Shown here: piece after piece, positions 1-7,237 of the stretch
Numbering within the stretch: position 1 is the stretch's first letter
How the letters are laid out: the number at the start of each line of letters is the position of its first letter
Assembly: GCA_034435675.1 (NCBI GenBank)
Contig: DAOTWP010000165.1
Span: 1-18,636 of the forward strand
From: DAOTWP01 sp034435675
Lineage (GTDB): Bacteria > Chloroflexota > Anaerolineae > Aggregatilineales > Phototrophicaceae
Direction of reading: 5' to 3'
Length of the DNA: 18,636 nucleotides
Notes under the pieces: generated by a model
Told to the model about the DNA's origin: nothing
The model's database searches: none
Seen by the model: the letters and a program-made list of their open reading frames with translations, nothing else
Made by a program: the position numbers and the translations under genes

Positions 1-6
1 GGCGCG

Positions 7-1023
7 GTGGAACTGTGGGTGCTGCTGGCGGGCGGCTGGGTGCTGCTGCTGCTGGCGGGCTTTGGGCTGTTGGCGGGCGAACTGCGGGCGATGGGGGCGC
101 GGCTGGCAAAAAGCCGCTTCTCCGGGCTGCTGGTGCTGCTGACCACGCTGGTCCTGCTGCTGGTTGGCGTGGAATTGTGGGCGCGCTATCTGCTCGTCCA
201 GCAGGATGGCTATGCAACCGTGCTGGATGTCGGCTGGTTTGACCGCTACTGGAATCCGATCAACGCGCTGGGACTGCGCGACGATGAGCCGGATTTGACC
301 CTGGGCGACGAGGTGCAGCGTGTGCTGGTCGTCGGCGATTCGTATGTCGCCGGGCAGGGCGTGCGCCGCGTTGAGGATACGTTCCCGCATGTGCTGGGCG
401 ACCTGCTGGGCGACGGTTATAGCGTCAACATTGTGGCGGACAACGGCTGGCACACGCGCACCGAACTGGAACAACTGCAAACCTACCCGCTGGACGCCGA
501 TATTCTGATTCTGTCCTACTACCTCAACGACATTGACGCCGTCGCGCGGGATGCCTACGACGGTGCGCCAATCACCTACAGCACGCCGGACAGCGGGCTG
601 GCGGGCTGGCTGTACGCGCACTCCTATGCCTACCGCTTTATCTACTGGCAGCTTGAGCGCGCGCCGCAGGCTCCGGTTACCGCCGCCTACACCAGCTATG
701 TGTTCAACAGCTATGCCGACCCGGCGCTGGTGGCGGCGCAGCTTGACCTGCTGCAAGGGTTCATCGATTATGCCGCAACACACAACGCGCGGCTGGTGGT
801 AATCGTCTGGAGCTATGGGCTGCTGGAGTGGGACAACGCCGCGCTGCTGCCGATCATTGACTTTTACCGCGCACAGGGGATCCCGGTGGTGGATATGGTC
901 GAAGTCTATGGCGACATCCCGATCAACGACGTGCGCGTGTACTGGGACTGGCATCCCAACGCCTACGGGCACCGGCTGGCAGCCGAGGCGCTGTACACCG
1001 TGCTGCGCGGAGCGGGCGGCTGA
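7..1023 (+). CDS. Membrane-anchored SGNH/GDSL-family hydrolase
   Basis: Probable SGNH-fold esterase or acyl-hydrolase facing the cell surface. Residues 1-25 and 38-64 are two hydrophobic segments, so the catalytic domain (about 103-335) is tethered to the membrane. Block I is VVGDSYVAGQG with nucleophile Ser112. A block II-like Gly is in DNGWHT (142-150), block III is YYLNDID (Asn174), and the C-terminal block is YWDWHPNAYGH with Asp314 and His316. The Asp-x-His spacing is one residue shorter than the classical DxxH but matches D-x-H-x-N variants of the superfamily. The GTG start lies at the window edge, so the true start could be upstream. The stop overlaps the next ATG by one base (TGATG), indicating translational coupling. 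Substrate is unknown; deacylation of a surface glycan or lipid is a guess. Confidence 0.8.
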   Translation: MELWVLLAGGWVLLLLAGFGLLAGELRAMGARLAKSRFSGLLVLLTTLVLLLVGVELWARYLLVQQDGYATVLDVGWFDRYWNPINALGLRDDEPDLTLGDEVQRVLVVGDSYVAGQGVRRVEDTFPHVLGDLLGDGYSVNIVADNGWHTRTELEQLQTYPLDADILILSYYLNDIDAVARDAYDGAPITYSTPDSGLAGWLYAHSYAYRFIYWQLERAPQAPVTAAYTSYVFNSYADPALVAAQLDLLQGFIDYAATHNARLVVIVWSYGLLEWDNAALLPIIDFYRAQGIPVVDMVEVYGDIPINDVRVYWDWHPNAYGHRLAAEALYTVLRGAGG

Positions 1024-1817
1024 TGCTGCTCGACAGGCTGTGGCGTCGGGCGTTGTCCCCACCGGATGTTTGGCAGCGGTTGTTGCCTGCCAGACGAGTT
1101 TTCACCCCGAAGATGTGGGACGGGCTGCAAGGCTGTGTGGTGCTGTTGTTGATGGGGCTGTGTATTGCGGGTGTGCCGGTGGTGATGATGGGTCTCTCGG
1201 TACTGCTCATCAGTATGCTGCTGCTGGCGCTGCCGCTTGGGCTGCTGCTGCCTGCGGGCGCGGCGGCGCTGGCGGCTGCACGCACGCTGACCCGCTGCCG
1301 CGAACGTGGTGTGCTGGATCTGCTGCTGGTGCTGCCCTATCGTGATGGCGAAACCACATGGCTGCTGTTCACCAGCGCCCTGGCGGGTGATCGCCCCAGC
1401 GATGTGCTGCTGAGCATGGGCAAAGACCTGCGCAATTTTGTGCTGGTGCTGGTTGTGCTAATTGGCATCCTGAGCTTGATCACCGAGTTCTGGCTGGCGC
1501 TGGCGACCCTGACAGGCGGGCTGGCGCTGGTGCGTGCGCTCTATATCGTGCAGACCGGCGGGGTGCTGCTGGGCGGCGGCGTGGGGATGCGGTTGGCATT
1601 GAACGGCAGCGGCACACTGGTCGCGGTTGGCGCGGCGCTGCTGGCGCAGTTAGGCGTCATTCTGGCGGCGGCGCTGCTGGTGCTGCTGCTTGCCCCGCTG
1701 CTGGAACTGGACTGGTGGGGACTGGCGCTGCTGCTGCTGGCGCTGCTGCTGCTGGTCACGTTTTGTTATGAACTGCTGCTCCGCATGGTCTGGGCACCGC
1801 TGAGGGAAGATAGATGA
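1023..1817 (+). CDS. Polytopic membrane protein, possibly ABC-2 permease-like
   Basis: I do not recognise a specific family. The 264-residue protein is extremely Leu/Ala-rich, with about six predicted membrane helices (roughly 36-56, 57-85, 137-155, 156-180, 198-226, 230-254) after a basic cytoplasmic N-terminus. The loop at 90-110 reads TRCRERGVLDLLLVLPYRDG, which resembles the ERERGTLELLLATPLS motif between helices 2 and 3 of ABC-2-type export permeases. No ATPase is visible in the window. The next gene has the same layout (N-terminal tail, helices, R-E-x-G loop, more helices), so the two may be paralogues working as a heterodimer. Start is fixed by the TGATG overlap with the upstream gene, and the stop overlaps the next start as ATGA. 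The reading frame is certain; the permease idea is inference. Confidence 0.75.
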   Translation: MLLDRLWRRALSPPDVWQRLLPARRVFTPKMWDGLQGCVVLLLMGLCIAGVPVVMMGLSVLLISMLLLALPLGLLLPAGAAALAAARTLTRCRERGVLDLLLVLPYRDGETTWLLFTSALAGDRPSDVLLSMGKDLRNFVLVLVVLIGILSLITEFWLALATLTGGLALVRALYIVQTGGVLLGGGVGMRLALNGSGTLVAVGAALLAQLGVILAAALLVLLLAPLLELDWWGLALLLLALLLLVTFCYELLLRMVWAPLREDR

Positions 1818-2701
1818 CACTGCCGCCGCGCAACCCTGACCGCGGGATCCGCAAACTGAGACGTAAGGCGCAGCAGGCGCTGCTCAACCGCACGCTTGTC
1901 GGGCATATCTGGCAGACGCTGGATCGCCCGCCGAGCGAACACTGGCGCGCCCTGATTGCCGACCGGCTGGCACCAGAAAAGCGCGGCATGTCCGGCTGGG
2001 CGTACAGCGTAACCTCGATTCTGGTACTGACATTTGGCGCGGCGGTGCTGATCAGCGGTACGCTGTGGGCGGCGTTTATGGCGTACCGTGTGGCGCGTGT
2101 GGTCGGGCGCGAAAGCGGCGGCGGCAAAATGGATGCGCTCGGCGTCACGCCATCCGGCACAGAAGGGGTGCTCTGGGCAATCTGCGGCACAACCCTGCAT
2201 GACGACATCGGCTATGAACATTTTCGCGGGGTCGCGCAGTTGGTCGTCACGGTTGCGCTGGTGCCGCTGGTGGCGTTCACGCTGCTCTCCGGGCTAACAC
2301 TGCTGGCGGGGCAGTCCGACGCGCTGAGTCTGTCTGTGCTGGATGCCTTTTTGTGGTTTACCACGCTGCTGGTTTTCCTGCCGCTGGATACCTTCTACAG
2401 CATTCCGCTGGGCGCGCTGGTGGGCATGCTGACCGGCTGGCGGCAGTCGAGTGATAATGGCTGGCTGGCGCTGGGGCTGGTGCTGCTGCTGCAAGTTGGC
2501 GGCTATGTGGTCGCGCTGCTTGCCGGGTTTGTCATCCTGCCCGTATTCCTCGGCGATTGGAACGGGGCGTCGGCGCTGGGGCATCTGCTGCTGCCGCTGC
2601 TGACGGCGCTGGTGTTCTGGCTGGCGCGCGCCGTCACGCTCACAGTATTATGGACGGCAGCACAACAGAGCGACCTTGCGCTGACTCTTGAACAGGGATG
2701 A
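1814..2701 (+). CDS. Polytopic membrane protein, partner of preceding gene
   Basis: This is a 295-residue integral membrane protein with a long basic N-terminal tail (1-60) and hydrophobic blocks near 62-93, 140-166, 172-207, 217-247 and 253-282. After the first block comes VVGRESGGGKMDALGVTPSG (97-115), which lines up with the RERGVLDLLLVLP loop of the upstream protein and with the GTLDLL-TP loop of ABC-2 permeases. The following segment (LWAICGTTLHDD, then a helix) also parallels the neighbour (LLFTSALAGDRPSD, then a helix). The ATG sits in a 4-nt ATGA overlap with the upstream stop, so the two products are probably made in coupled amounts. No enzymatic motif is seen. It could be half of a transporter missing its ATPase, or a pair of unknown membrane proteins. 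Confidence 0.75.
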   Translation: MTLPPRNPDRGIRKLRRKAQQALLNRTLVGHIWQTLDRPPSEHWRALIADRLAPEKRGMSGWAYSVTSILVLTFGAAVLISGTLWAAFMAYRVARVVGRESGGGKMDALGVTPSGTEGVLWAICGTTLHDDIGYEHFRGVAQLVVTVALVPLVAFTLLSGLTLLAGQSDALSLSVLDAFLWFTTLLVFLPLDTFYSIPLGALVGMLTGWRQSSDNGWLALGLVLLLQVGGYVVALLAGFVILPVFLGDWNGASALGHLLLPLLTALVFWLARAVTLTVLWTAAQQSDLALTLEQG

Positions 2702-2707
2702 CCGCCG

Positions 2708-3790
2708 ATGACACCGCCTGCCGAAACGACATTTGCCCAATTGTTCGACCTGCTGACCACGCTCAAAGTTCGCGCCGAGGATTACTGGCAGCAATTGGAC
2801 GCCGCCGGGGTGCTGGCGCGCGATTTGCCGGACGCAGAACGCGCGGCGATTCGCGCTCGCTGGCTGCCGCTGATGACCGACCCCCAGCGCGAGCCAGACC
2901 CACACCGTCGCGCGACCATCGGGCGGGTGCTGGGGCTGCTCGATCTGGATGATCGCCCCGGTATCGGTTTGAGTGCTGCCGGACTGCCGCAGATTGACTG
3001 GGTAGCGATTCCTGCCGGCGAGTTCATCTACCAGCAGGAGCAGCGTCTGTCGCTGCCTACCTACTACATCAGCCGCTATCACATCACCTACCGGCAGTTC
3101 AGCGCCTTTCTGCAAGCGGAGGACGGTTTCCGTGACCCGCGCTGGTGGGAAGGGCTGGCAGAGCAAAAAGAGCGCTACAGGATTCAGCAGACACCTCCGC
3201 AGCAGGTCTTCCGCTTCTGGAACCATCCGTTTGACGATGTCTGCTGGTACGATGCGATTGCCTTCTGCCGCTGGTGGTCCTTCCGGCTGGGCGGCGCAAC
3301 CGCTGTTGACCGCGTGAACGAATGGAAAGTGCGGCTGCCCACCGAACAGGAATGGGAGAAAGCGGCGCGCGGCACTGACGGCAGGCGGTATCCCTGGGGC
3401 AATGAGTTCGTTTCCGGCGCTGCCAACTTCGACGAAACTGACCGCTACAACATCCAGGAAGAGCAGGCGAAAATCCGCAGCGGCAGAATCGGCACACACT
3501 TCTACGGCGCGTCCACTGCGCCGGGCATCTTCCCGCAGGGGGCATCGCCCTACGGTGTCATGGACATGATCGGCACGATGTGGGATCTGACACTGACGGA
3601 ATACCGGCACGGCAAGAACGACGATCTGCGGGATTACTACCCGCGCGTCATTCGCGGCGGCACATGGTTTGTCAGTGAAATCTACTGCGATACGACCCAC
3701 CGCACGATGATCAATCCCCATGCACGCAACAATGGCGATCCACGCAAGAACGACTACAGCTTTCGGGTAGTCGCTCCGCAGCCGGTATAG
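2708..3790 (+). CDS. SUMF1/FGE-fold domain protein without catalytic Cys pair
   Basis: The protein has 360 residues. Residues 1-95 are a helical charged lead-in ending in HRRATIGRVLGLLDLDDRPG, a type often found before SUMF1 domains. The formylglycine-generating-enzyme fold spans about 96-357. Landmarks are IDWVAIPAGEF (96-106), YYISRYHITYRQFSAFL (119-135), PFDDVCWYDAIAFCRWWS (174-191), RLPTEQEWEKAARG (209-222), YPWGN (228-232), YGVMDMIGTMWDLTLTEY (282-299) and VIRGGTWF (314-321), ending in SFRVV. In true FGE two cysteines follow the RGGSW motif; here that stretch is RGGTWFVSEIYCD with one Cys (327), so sulfatase activation is unlikely and a binding or non-canonical role is more plausible. 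The ATG is 6 nt after the upstream stop with only a weak AGGG upstream, consistent with operon membership. No export signal is apparent. Confidence 0.88.
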   Translation: MTPPAETTFAQLFDLLTTLKVRAEDYWQQLDAAGVLARDLPDAERAAIRARWLPLMTDPQREPDPHRRATIGRVLGLLDLDDRPGIGLSAAGLPQIDWVAIPAGEFIYQQEQRLSLPTYYISRYHITYRQFSAFLQAEDGFRDPRWWEGLAEQKERYRIQQTPPQQVFRFWNHPFDDVCWYDAIAFCRWWSFRLGGATAVDRVNEWKVRLPTEQEWEKAARGTDGRRYPWGNEFVSGAANFDETDRYNIQEEQAKIRSGRIGTHFYGASTAPGIFPQGASPYGVMDMIGTMWDLTLTEYRHGKNDDLRDYYPRVIRGGTWFVSEIYCDTTHRTMINPHARNNGDPRKNDYSFRVVAPQPV

Positions 3791-3865
3791 GTCCTTACCA
3801 GCCGGTCAGATGGGCGGACCAACACGCACGCTGCGCTGCATCCGCCCCGCACCCAGCCACCCGCT

Positions 3866-5065
3866 TTATGCGCCGGCTGCCAGCGCCGCCCGTATCCGTT
3901 CCAGCGCGTCAAGCAGCACCGCCCGCGACGTGCCGAAGTTGATCCGCGCGAAGCCCGCCCCACCCTGCCCAAACCACGCGCCATCGTTGAGCGCCACGCG
4001 CGCCTTGGTCAGGAAAAAGCGCTGAAGCAAGGCGAACATCGGATGTTCTTTTTCGTCCGGCGCGAGTACGGGCACGTTTTTGCAGTCCAGCCAGCCCAGA
4101 TAGGTCGCTTCCGGCGTGGTGACGCCAATGCCGGGCAAATGCGTTTTGACAAAGTTCACCAGTGTATCGCGGTTGTCCTTCAGGTAGACCAGCAGCGCGT
4201 CCAGCCAGTCCCCACCGTCGCGGTAGGCGGCAAGCGCGGCAACCAGCCCCAGTGACGGCACATGTCCTGCCGCCATGCCGGCTTCGCTGAGCCGCTTGAG
4301 CGTGTCCGCATTCTGCGCGATAACCACCGAACAGCTCAAGCCGGGCATGTTGAAGGTCTTGCTCGGCGCAATCAGCGTGACTGTCTGATCGGCAACCTCC
4401 GGCGACAGGCTGGCAATCGGGATGTGCTGTGTGTCGCCCAGCAGCAGGTCGCTGTGAATCTCGTCGGACACAATCAGCAGGTTGTGCCGCAGGCAGATCT
4501 CCGCCATGCGTTCCAGTTCCGCGCGGGTGAAGGCGCGCCCCACCGGGTTGTGCGGGTTGCAGAGGATGAACATGCGCGTGTGCGGCTGTACTGCTGCTTC
4601 AAATGCATCGAAGTCAATTTCGTAGCGTAAATCCTGCCCGCTGGTTACGGCGACCAGTTCGTTAACATGCAGTTCGCGCCCGTTGCCCGTGGTTGCCGAC
4701 AGAAACGGACCATAGACGGGCGTTTGCACCAGCACGCCGTCGCCGCTGCTGCCGGTGATGCGCACCAGCGTATACAGGGCGCTGACGATGCCGGGGAAAT
4801 AGGTCATCTGCCGCGCGCCGATTTGCCAGCCGTAACGCTGCGCCATCCGCGCCACCAGCACCTCGCGCAGTTCCGGCAGATCAAACGCATAGCCGAAAAC
4901 GGCATGCTCCACACGCCGGTGCAGCGCTTCAACCACGGCGGGCGGCGAAGCAAAATCCATATCCGCTACCCACAGCGGCAGGATATCGGCATCCAGGATG
5001 CCCCACTTCACGCTGTCTGTGCCGCGCCGGTCAGGGGAATTGTCGAAGTGATAAGCTGAAGTCAT
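3866..5065 (-). CDS. patB: PatB/MalY-type PLP-dependent C-S lyase (aminotransferase class I/II fold)
   Basis: This is a fold-type I PLP enzyme of the PatB/MalY subgroup, which cleaves the C-S bond of cystathionine and cysteine conjugates to give thiol, pyruvate and ammonia in the cytoplasm. Diagnostic pieces, numbered from the chosen start, are the N-terminal RRGTDSVKW (13-21), LPLWVADMDF (29-38), ILCNPHNPVGR (167-177), VSDEIHSDL (199-207) with the PLP-contacting Asp, and the Schiff-base lysine in APSKTFNMPGL (Lys236). The C-terminal RINFGTSR carries the carboxylate-binding Arg. I chose the ATG at 5065 (399 aa, normal length) because homologues start just before the RRGTDSVKW motif and AAGGA lies 12 nt upstream. 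The frame extends 20 unconserved codons further. It is convergent with the SUMF1 gene and divergent from merR. I see no good promoter. Confidence 0.9.
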   Translation of the reverse strand: MTSAYHFDNSPDRRGTDSVKWGILDADILPLWVADMDFASPPAVVEALHRRVEHAVFGYAFDLPELREVLVARMAQRYGWQIGARQMTYFPGIVSALYTLVRITGSSGDGVLVQTPVYGPFLSATTGNGRELHVNELVAVTSGQDLRYEIDFDAFEAAVQPHTRMFILCNPHNPVGRAFTRAELERMAEICLRHNLLIVSDEIHSDLLLGDTQHIPIASLSPEVADQTVTLIAPSKTFNMPGLSCSVVIAQNADTLKRLSEAGMAAGHVPSLGLVAALAAYRDGGDWLDALLVYLKDNRDTLVNFVKTHLPGIGVTTPEATYLGWLDCKNVPVLAPDEKEHPMFALLQRFFLTKARVALNDGAWFGQGGAGFARINFGTSRAVLLDALERIRAALAAGA

Positions 5066-5232
5066 GAGTCGCGTTGATCCTTCGCAAGAATAGGGTCGCG
5101 GGCGGAGTGATGGCGGGAGTGCCATTCTTACGGGTTACCCCGCGCCGCCTAACGCGCTGGGTATAGTAACGCCGGGCGCTGCGACTGGCAACTCCGCCGG
5201 GCAGGACCAACCTGCAAAGCCGGACTTGCCTC

Positions 5233-5263
5233 TTGACTCTACCCTTTGGGCAGACCCTACACT
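5233..5263 (+). promoter_or_regulatory. MerR-type promoter/operator with 19-bp spacer
   Basis: A -35 box TTGACT (5233-5238) and a -10 box TACACT (5258-5263) are separated by 19 bp, the elongated spacer typical of promoters that MerR-family activators untwist. Inside the spacer lies a dyad, TCTACCC (5238-5244) and GGGCAGA (5248-5254), with 6 of 7 positions pairing around TTT. The predicted transcription start is about 5269-5271, coinciding with the ATG of the MerR gene at 5270. This implies autoregulation and a leaderless transcript. Confidence 0.8.
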
Positions 5264-5269
5264 GTGAAC

Positions 5270-6115
5270 ATGGACGAGAAACGACGTGAACTTCTGATGA
5301 TCGGCAGCTTCGCGGACAGCACCCGGCTTTCGCTGAAGGCGCTGCGTCTGTACGACCAGCTTGGTATCCTGAAGCCGGCGTACATTGACCGCTTCACGGG
5401 CTACCGTTACTACGCGGTCAGCCAGCTTCCCGCCGCGCGGCGGATTCGCTTGATGCGCCTGATGCAGATGCCGCTGGCGAGTATCCGGCAGGTGCTGGCG
5501 CTGCCCCCAGCAGATGCCGAACGGCTGGTCGAGGCGCACTGCCAGCAGTTGCAGGCACAGGCAGATCGCGCCCGTGCGCTCGCCCATGACCTTATTCATG
5601 CGCTCAGAGGACAGGAAGGCTTAACCACGATGGCACAGGAAGTTCAGGTCAGCAGAGTCGAGGCTCAGCCGGTGCTGAGTATCACCAAGCGGGTGCATGT
5701 GGCACAGCTTGACGCCTGCATAGTCGAGACGCTGGGCAGTTTGCGGGCGCTTGCCGCCGCGCAGGGTGCTGTGGTCAGCGGTCCGCCGTTTGGCATCTAT
5801 CATGGCAGAATCGATGAAGAAGACGATGGTCCAATTGAGATTTGCCTGCCGGTGCAGCATCTGCTCGCTCAGGTGCCAGAGGGTGCGGCGTCCGCCGCTG
5901 CCCGCCAACTGCCTGCCGCACGCCTCGCGGCGCTGACCGTCACCGGGGCAGATTGCGACTTCCCCGCGATCCTCAAGGCATATGACGCGGTTGCCGACTT
6001 CATCTACAGCAGCGGTTTTGAACCCGACGGTCCCCCGCGTGAGGTGTGGATTGCCCCACCGGGAGCAAGCGCCGAGATGCGCATTGAATGGGCATTCCGC
6101 GAACGGGAGGCATAG
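5270..6115 (+). CDS. MerR-family transcriptional regulator, BmrR-like with GyrI-like effector domain
   Basis: A drug- or metabolite-responsive activator of 281 residues. Residues 10-80 form the winged-helix DNA-binding domain (IGSFADSTRLSLKALRLYDQ, then LKPAYIDRFTGYRYY), the layout seen in BmrR. Residues 81-118 are the charged dimerisation helix. From about 123 to the end is a GyrI-like (bacterial transcription activator, effector-binding) domain beginning EVQVSRVEAQPVLSITKRV and containing PPFGIYHGRIDEED (near 168-181). The frame is open upstream to a TTG at 5246, but that codon lies in the operator dyad. The ATG at 5270 is where the promoter predicts the RNA to begin, and no Shine-Dalgarno is present, fitting leaderless expression. 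It is divergent from the C-S lyase gene, which it may or may not control; autoregulation is the supported case. Confidence 0.92.
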   Translation: MDEKRRELLMIGSFADSTRLSLKALRLYDQLGILKPAYIDRFTGYRYYAVSQLPAARRIRLMRLMQMPLASIRQVLALPPADAERLVEAHCQQLQAQADRARALAHDLIHALRGQEGLTTMAQEVQVSRVEAQPVLSITKRVHVAQLDACIVETLGSLRALAAAQGAVVSGPPFGIYHGRIDEEDDGPIEICLPVQHLLAQVPEGAASAAARQLPAARLAALTVTGADCDFPAILKAYDAVADFIYSSGFEPDGPPREVWIAPPGASAEMRIEWAFREREA

Positions 6116-6125
6116 CCAGATGGGC

Positions 6126-6145
6126 GGGGGCGCACTGTCGCCCCC
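6126..6145. terminator. GC hairpin between convergent genes
   Basis: GGGGGCG (6126-6132) and CGCCCCC (6139-6145) form a perfect 7-bp stem with a CACTGT loop, lying between the stop of merR (6115) and the stop of the Nudix gene (6157). There is no U-tract on either side, so a bidirectional terminator or transcript-end stabiliser is only inferred from position. Confidence 0.5.
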
Positions 6146-6156
6146 TGTCAGAAGCT

Positions 6157-7149
6157 TCAGCAGCCTGTCTTGTCCGCCCTGTAGCGGAACGCTGCCTGCG
6201 GGCTGCCCGCCAGCGCGTCGGCGATGCGGCGGGGGCACACGGGCGACAGCGGCTGCGGCAGGGCATCCGGTGCGAAATAACCCGCACCGATCGACTCCCG
6301 GTCATCAGCGCGAGGGGTTCCGCCCACCGGGCGGCACTGGAAAATTAGGGCGATCAGCGCGACACGATCCCCGCGCGGGTACTGGTAGATCAGCTCCTCG
6401 CCACCGTAAACCCCGATCAGGCGTTCGGCGACCACCTGCACCCCCGTTTCCTCATACACTTCGCGGACAACCGTTTCGGCGGGTTCTTCGCCGGGTTCAA
6501 TCTTGCCGGTGGGGGTTGACCAGTGACCGCTGTCGCCGCGCTGCATCAGCAGGACTGCGCCTGCGTCATTGAACACCACCGCGCCCGCGCCGACAATTTG
6601 CAGCAAATCCTGACCAATGCGGCTGCGAATGGCGCGTGTGTAACCGGGGGCGAGATTTGCGCTGCCGGGGGTAACACCGGGCATGTAGTGGAACGCAGCT
6701 TCGGTCTGGGTTTTGAGGGCGTCGGCAATCTGGCGGCGCGTCACCGGGCGCACATCCGCAGGCAGCGCATCTACCGGGCAGCAGCGCACGTTCGCGCCGG
6801 TGTTGGCGGCACCCTGCCGCGTCTGGCAGACGAACACGATGCAAACCGCCGCTACCCGGTCGCCCGTCAGGGTGTCGTAAACAAGCTGTGCGCCGCCGTA
6901 AACGCCGGAGACGCGCACGGGCTGGACGCGGACTCCGCTTTGCTGGTACGCAGCACGCACAGCCGCATCGGCAGGGTCTTCACCGGGTTCAATGATGCTT
7001 TCCGGCAGCGCCCAACCACCAACATCACGGCGCTGGGTCAGCAGCACATCGCCCGCAGGGGTAATGCTTGCTGCTGCTGCCGTGCCGACCAGCAGCAGAT
7101 CGCTGCCAATTCTGGCGCGGATCGTGCGCAGGTATTCCGAGGTGTCCAT
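6157..7149 (-). CDS. Tandem Nudix-domain protein: degenerate N-terminal domain plus intact C-terminal domain
   Basis: Two Nudix modules (about 5-150 and 168-322) arose by internal duplication. Both start Y-x-R-x-I-R-x-R-I-G-x-D-L-L and share GVYGG followed by a GDRVA segment. The C-terminal copy has a complete Nudix box: Gly215, Glu221, then REVYEETGV at 229-237, including metal-binding Glu233 and Glu234, so it should hydrolyse a nucleoside-diphosphate-linked substrate. In the N-terminal copy the same positions read Ser51, Glu57 and RAAYQQSGV (65-73): the first Gly and all three Glu of the REUxEE core are lost, so it is probably inactive. The ATG at 7149 has a modest AAGG about 8 nt upstream. 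The gene lies 88 bp downstream of a glycosyltransferase on the same strand and may be the last gene of that run. Substrate cannot be read from sequence. Confidence 0.9.
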   Translation of the reverse strand: MDTSEYLRTIRARIGSDLLLVGTAAAASITPAGDVLLTQRRDVGGWALPESIIEPGEDPADAAVRAAYQQSGVRVQPVRVSGVYGGAQLVYDTLTGDRVAAVCIVFVCQTRQGAANTGANVRCCPVDALPADVRPVTRRQIADALKTQTEAAFHYMPGVTPGSANLAPGYTRAIRSRIGQDLLQIVGAGAVVFNDAGAVLLMQRGDSGHWSTPTGKIEPGEEPAETVVREVYEETGVQVVAERLIGVYGGEELIYQYPRGDRVALIALIFQCRPVGGTPRADDRESIGAGYFAPDALPQPLSPVCPRRIADALAGSPQAAFRYRADKTGC

Positions 7150-7237
7150 GTTCAGCCGCCTTGTATTACGAGTCCATCTCCCGGTTGCTCAACGTTGACA
7201 GTTCCATTGTAACACCGTTTGCGGCGGCATTGTGCGC

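Noticed and set aside
1660..1760. Dense CTG-codon run that looks like a trinucleotide repeat
   Set aside because: Interrupted by GCG and other codons, and explained by poly-Leu membrane helices in a GC-rich genome.
2698..2952. 84-codon plus-strand frame beginning in an ATGA overlap
   Set aside because: The overlap looks attractive, but the frame lies inside the SUMF1-protein gene in the wrong phase and has no recognisable content.
2648..3721. Long minus-strand open frame of 357 codons opposite the SUMF1 gene
   Set aside because: No recognisable domain; it is the antisense shadow of a well-supported GC-rich gene.
3791..3865. Possible terminator between the SUMF1 and C-S lyase genes
   Set aside because: Only weak, mismatched dyads and no T-tract; not convincing enough to annotate.
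5246..5269. TTG start eight codons upstream of the MerR ATG
   Set aside because: It falls within the operator spacer, upstream of the predicted transcription start.
7195..7200. TTGACA on the plus strand between the Nudix and glycosyltransferase genes
   Set aside because: No matching -10 at 16-19 bp, and transcription would run antisense into a gene; likely chance.
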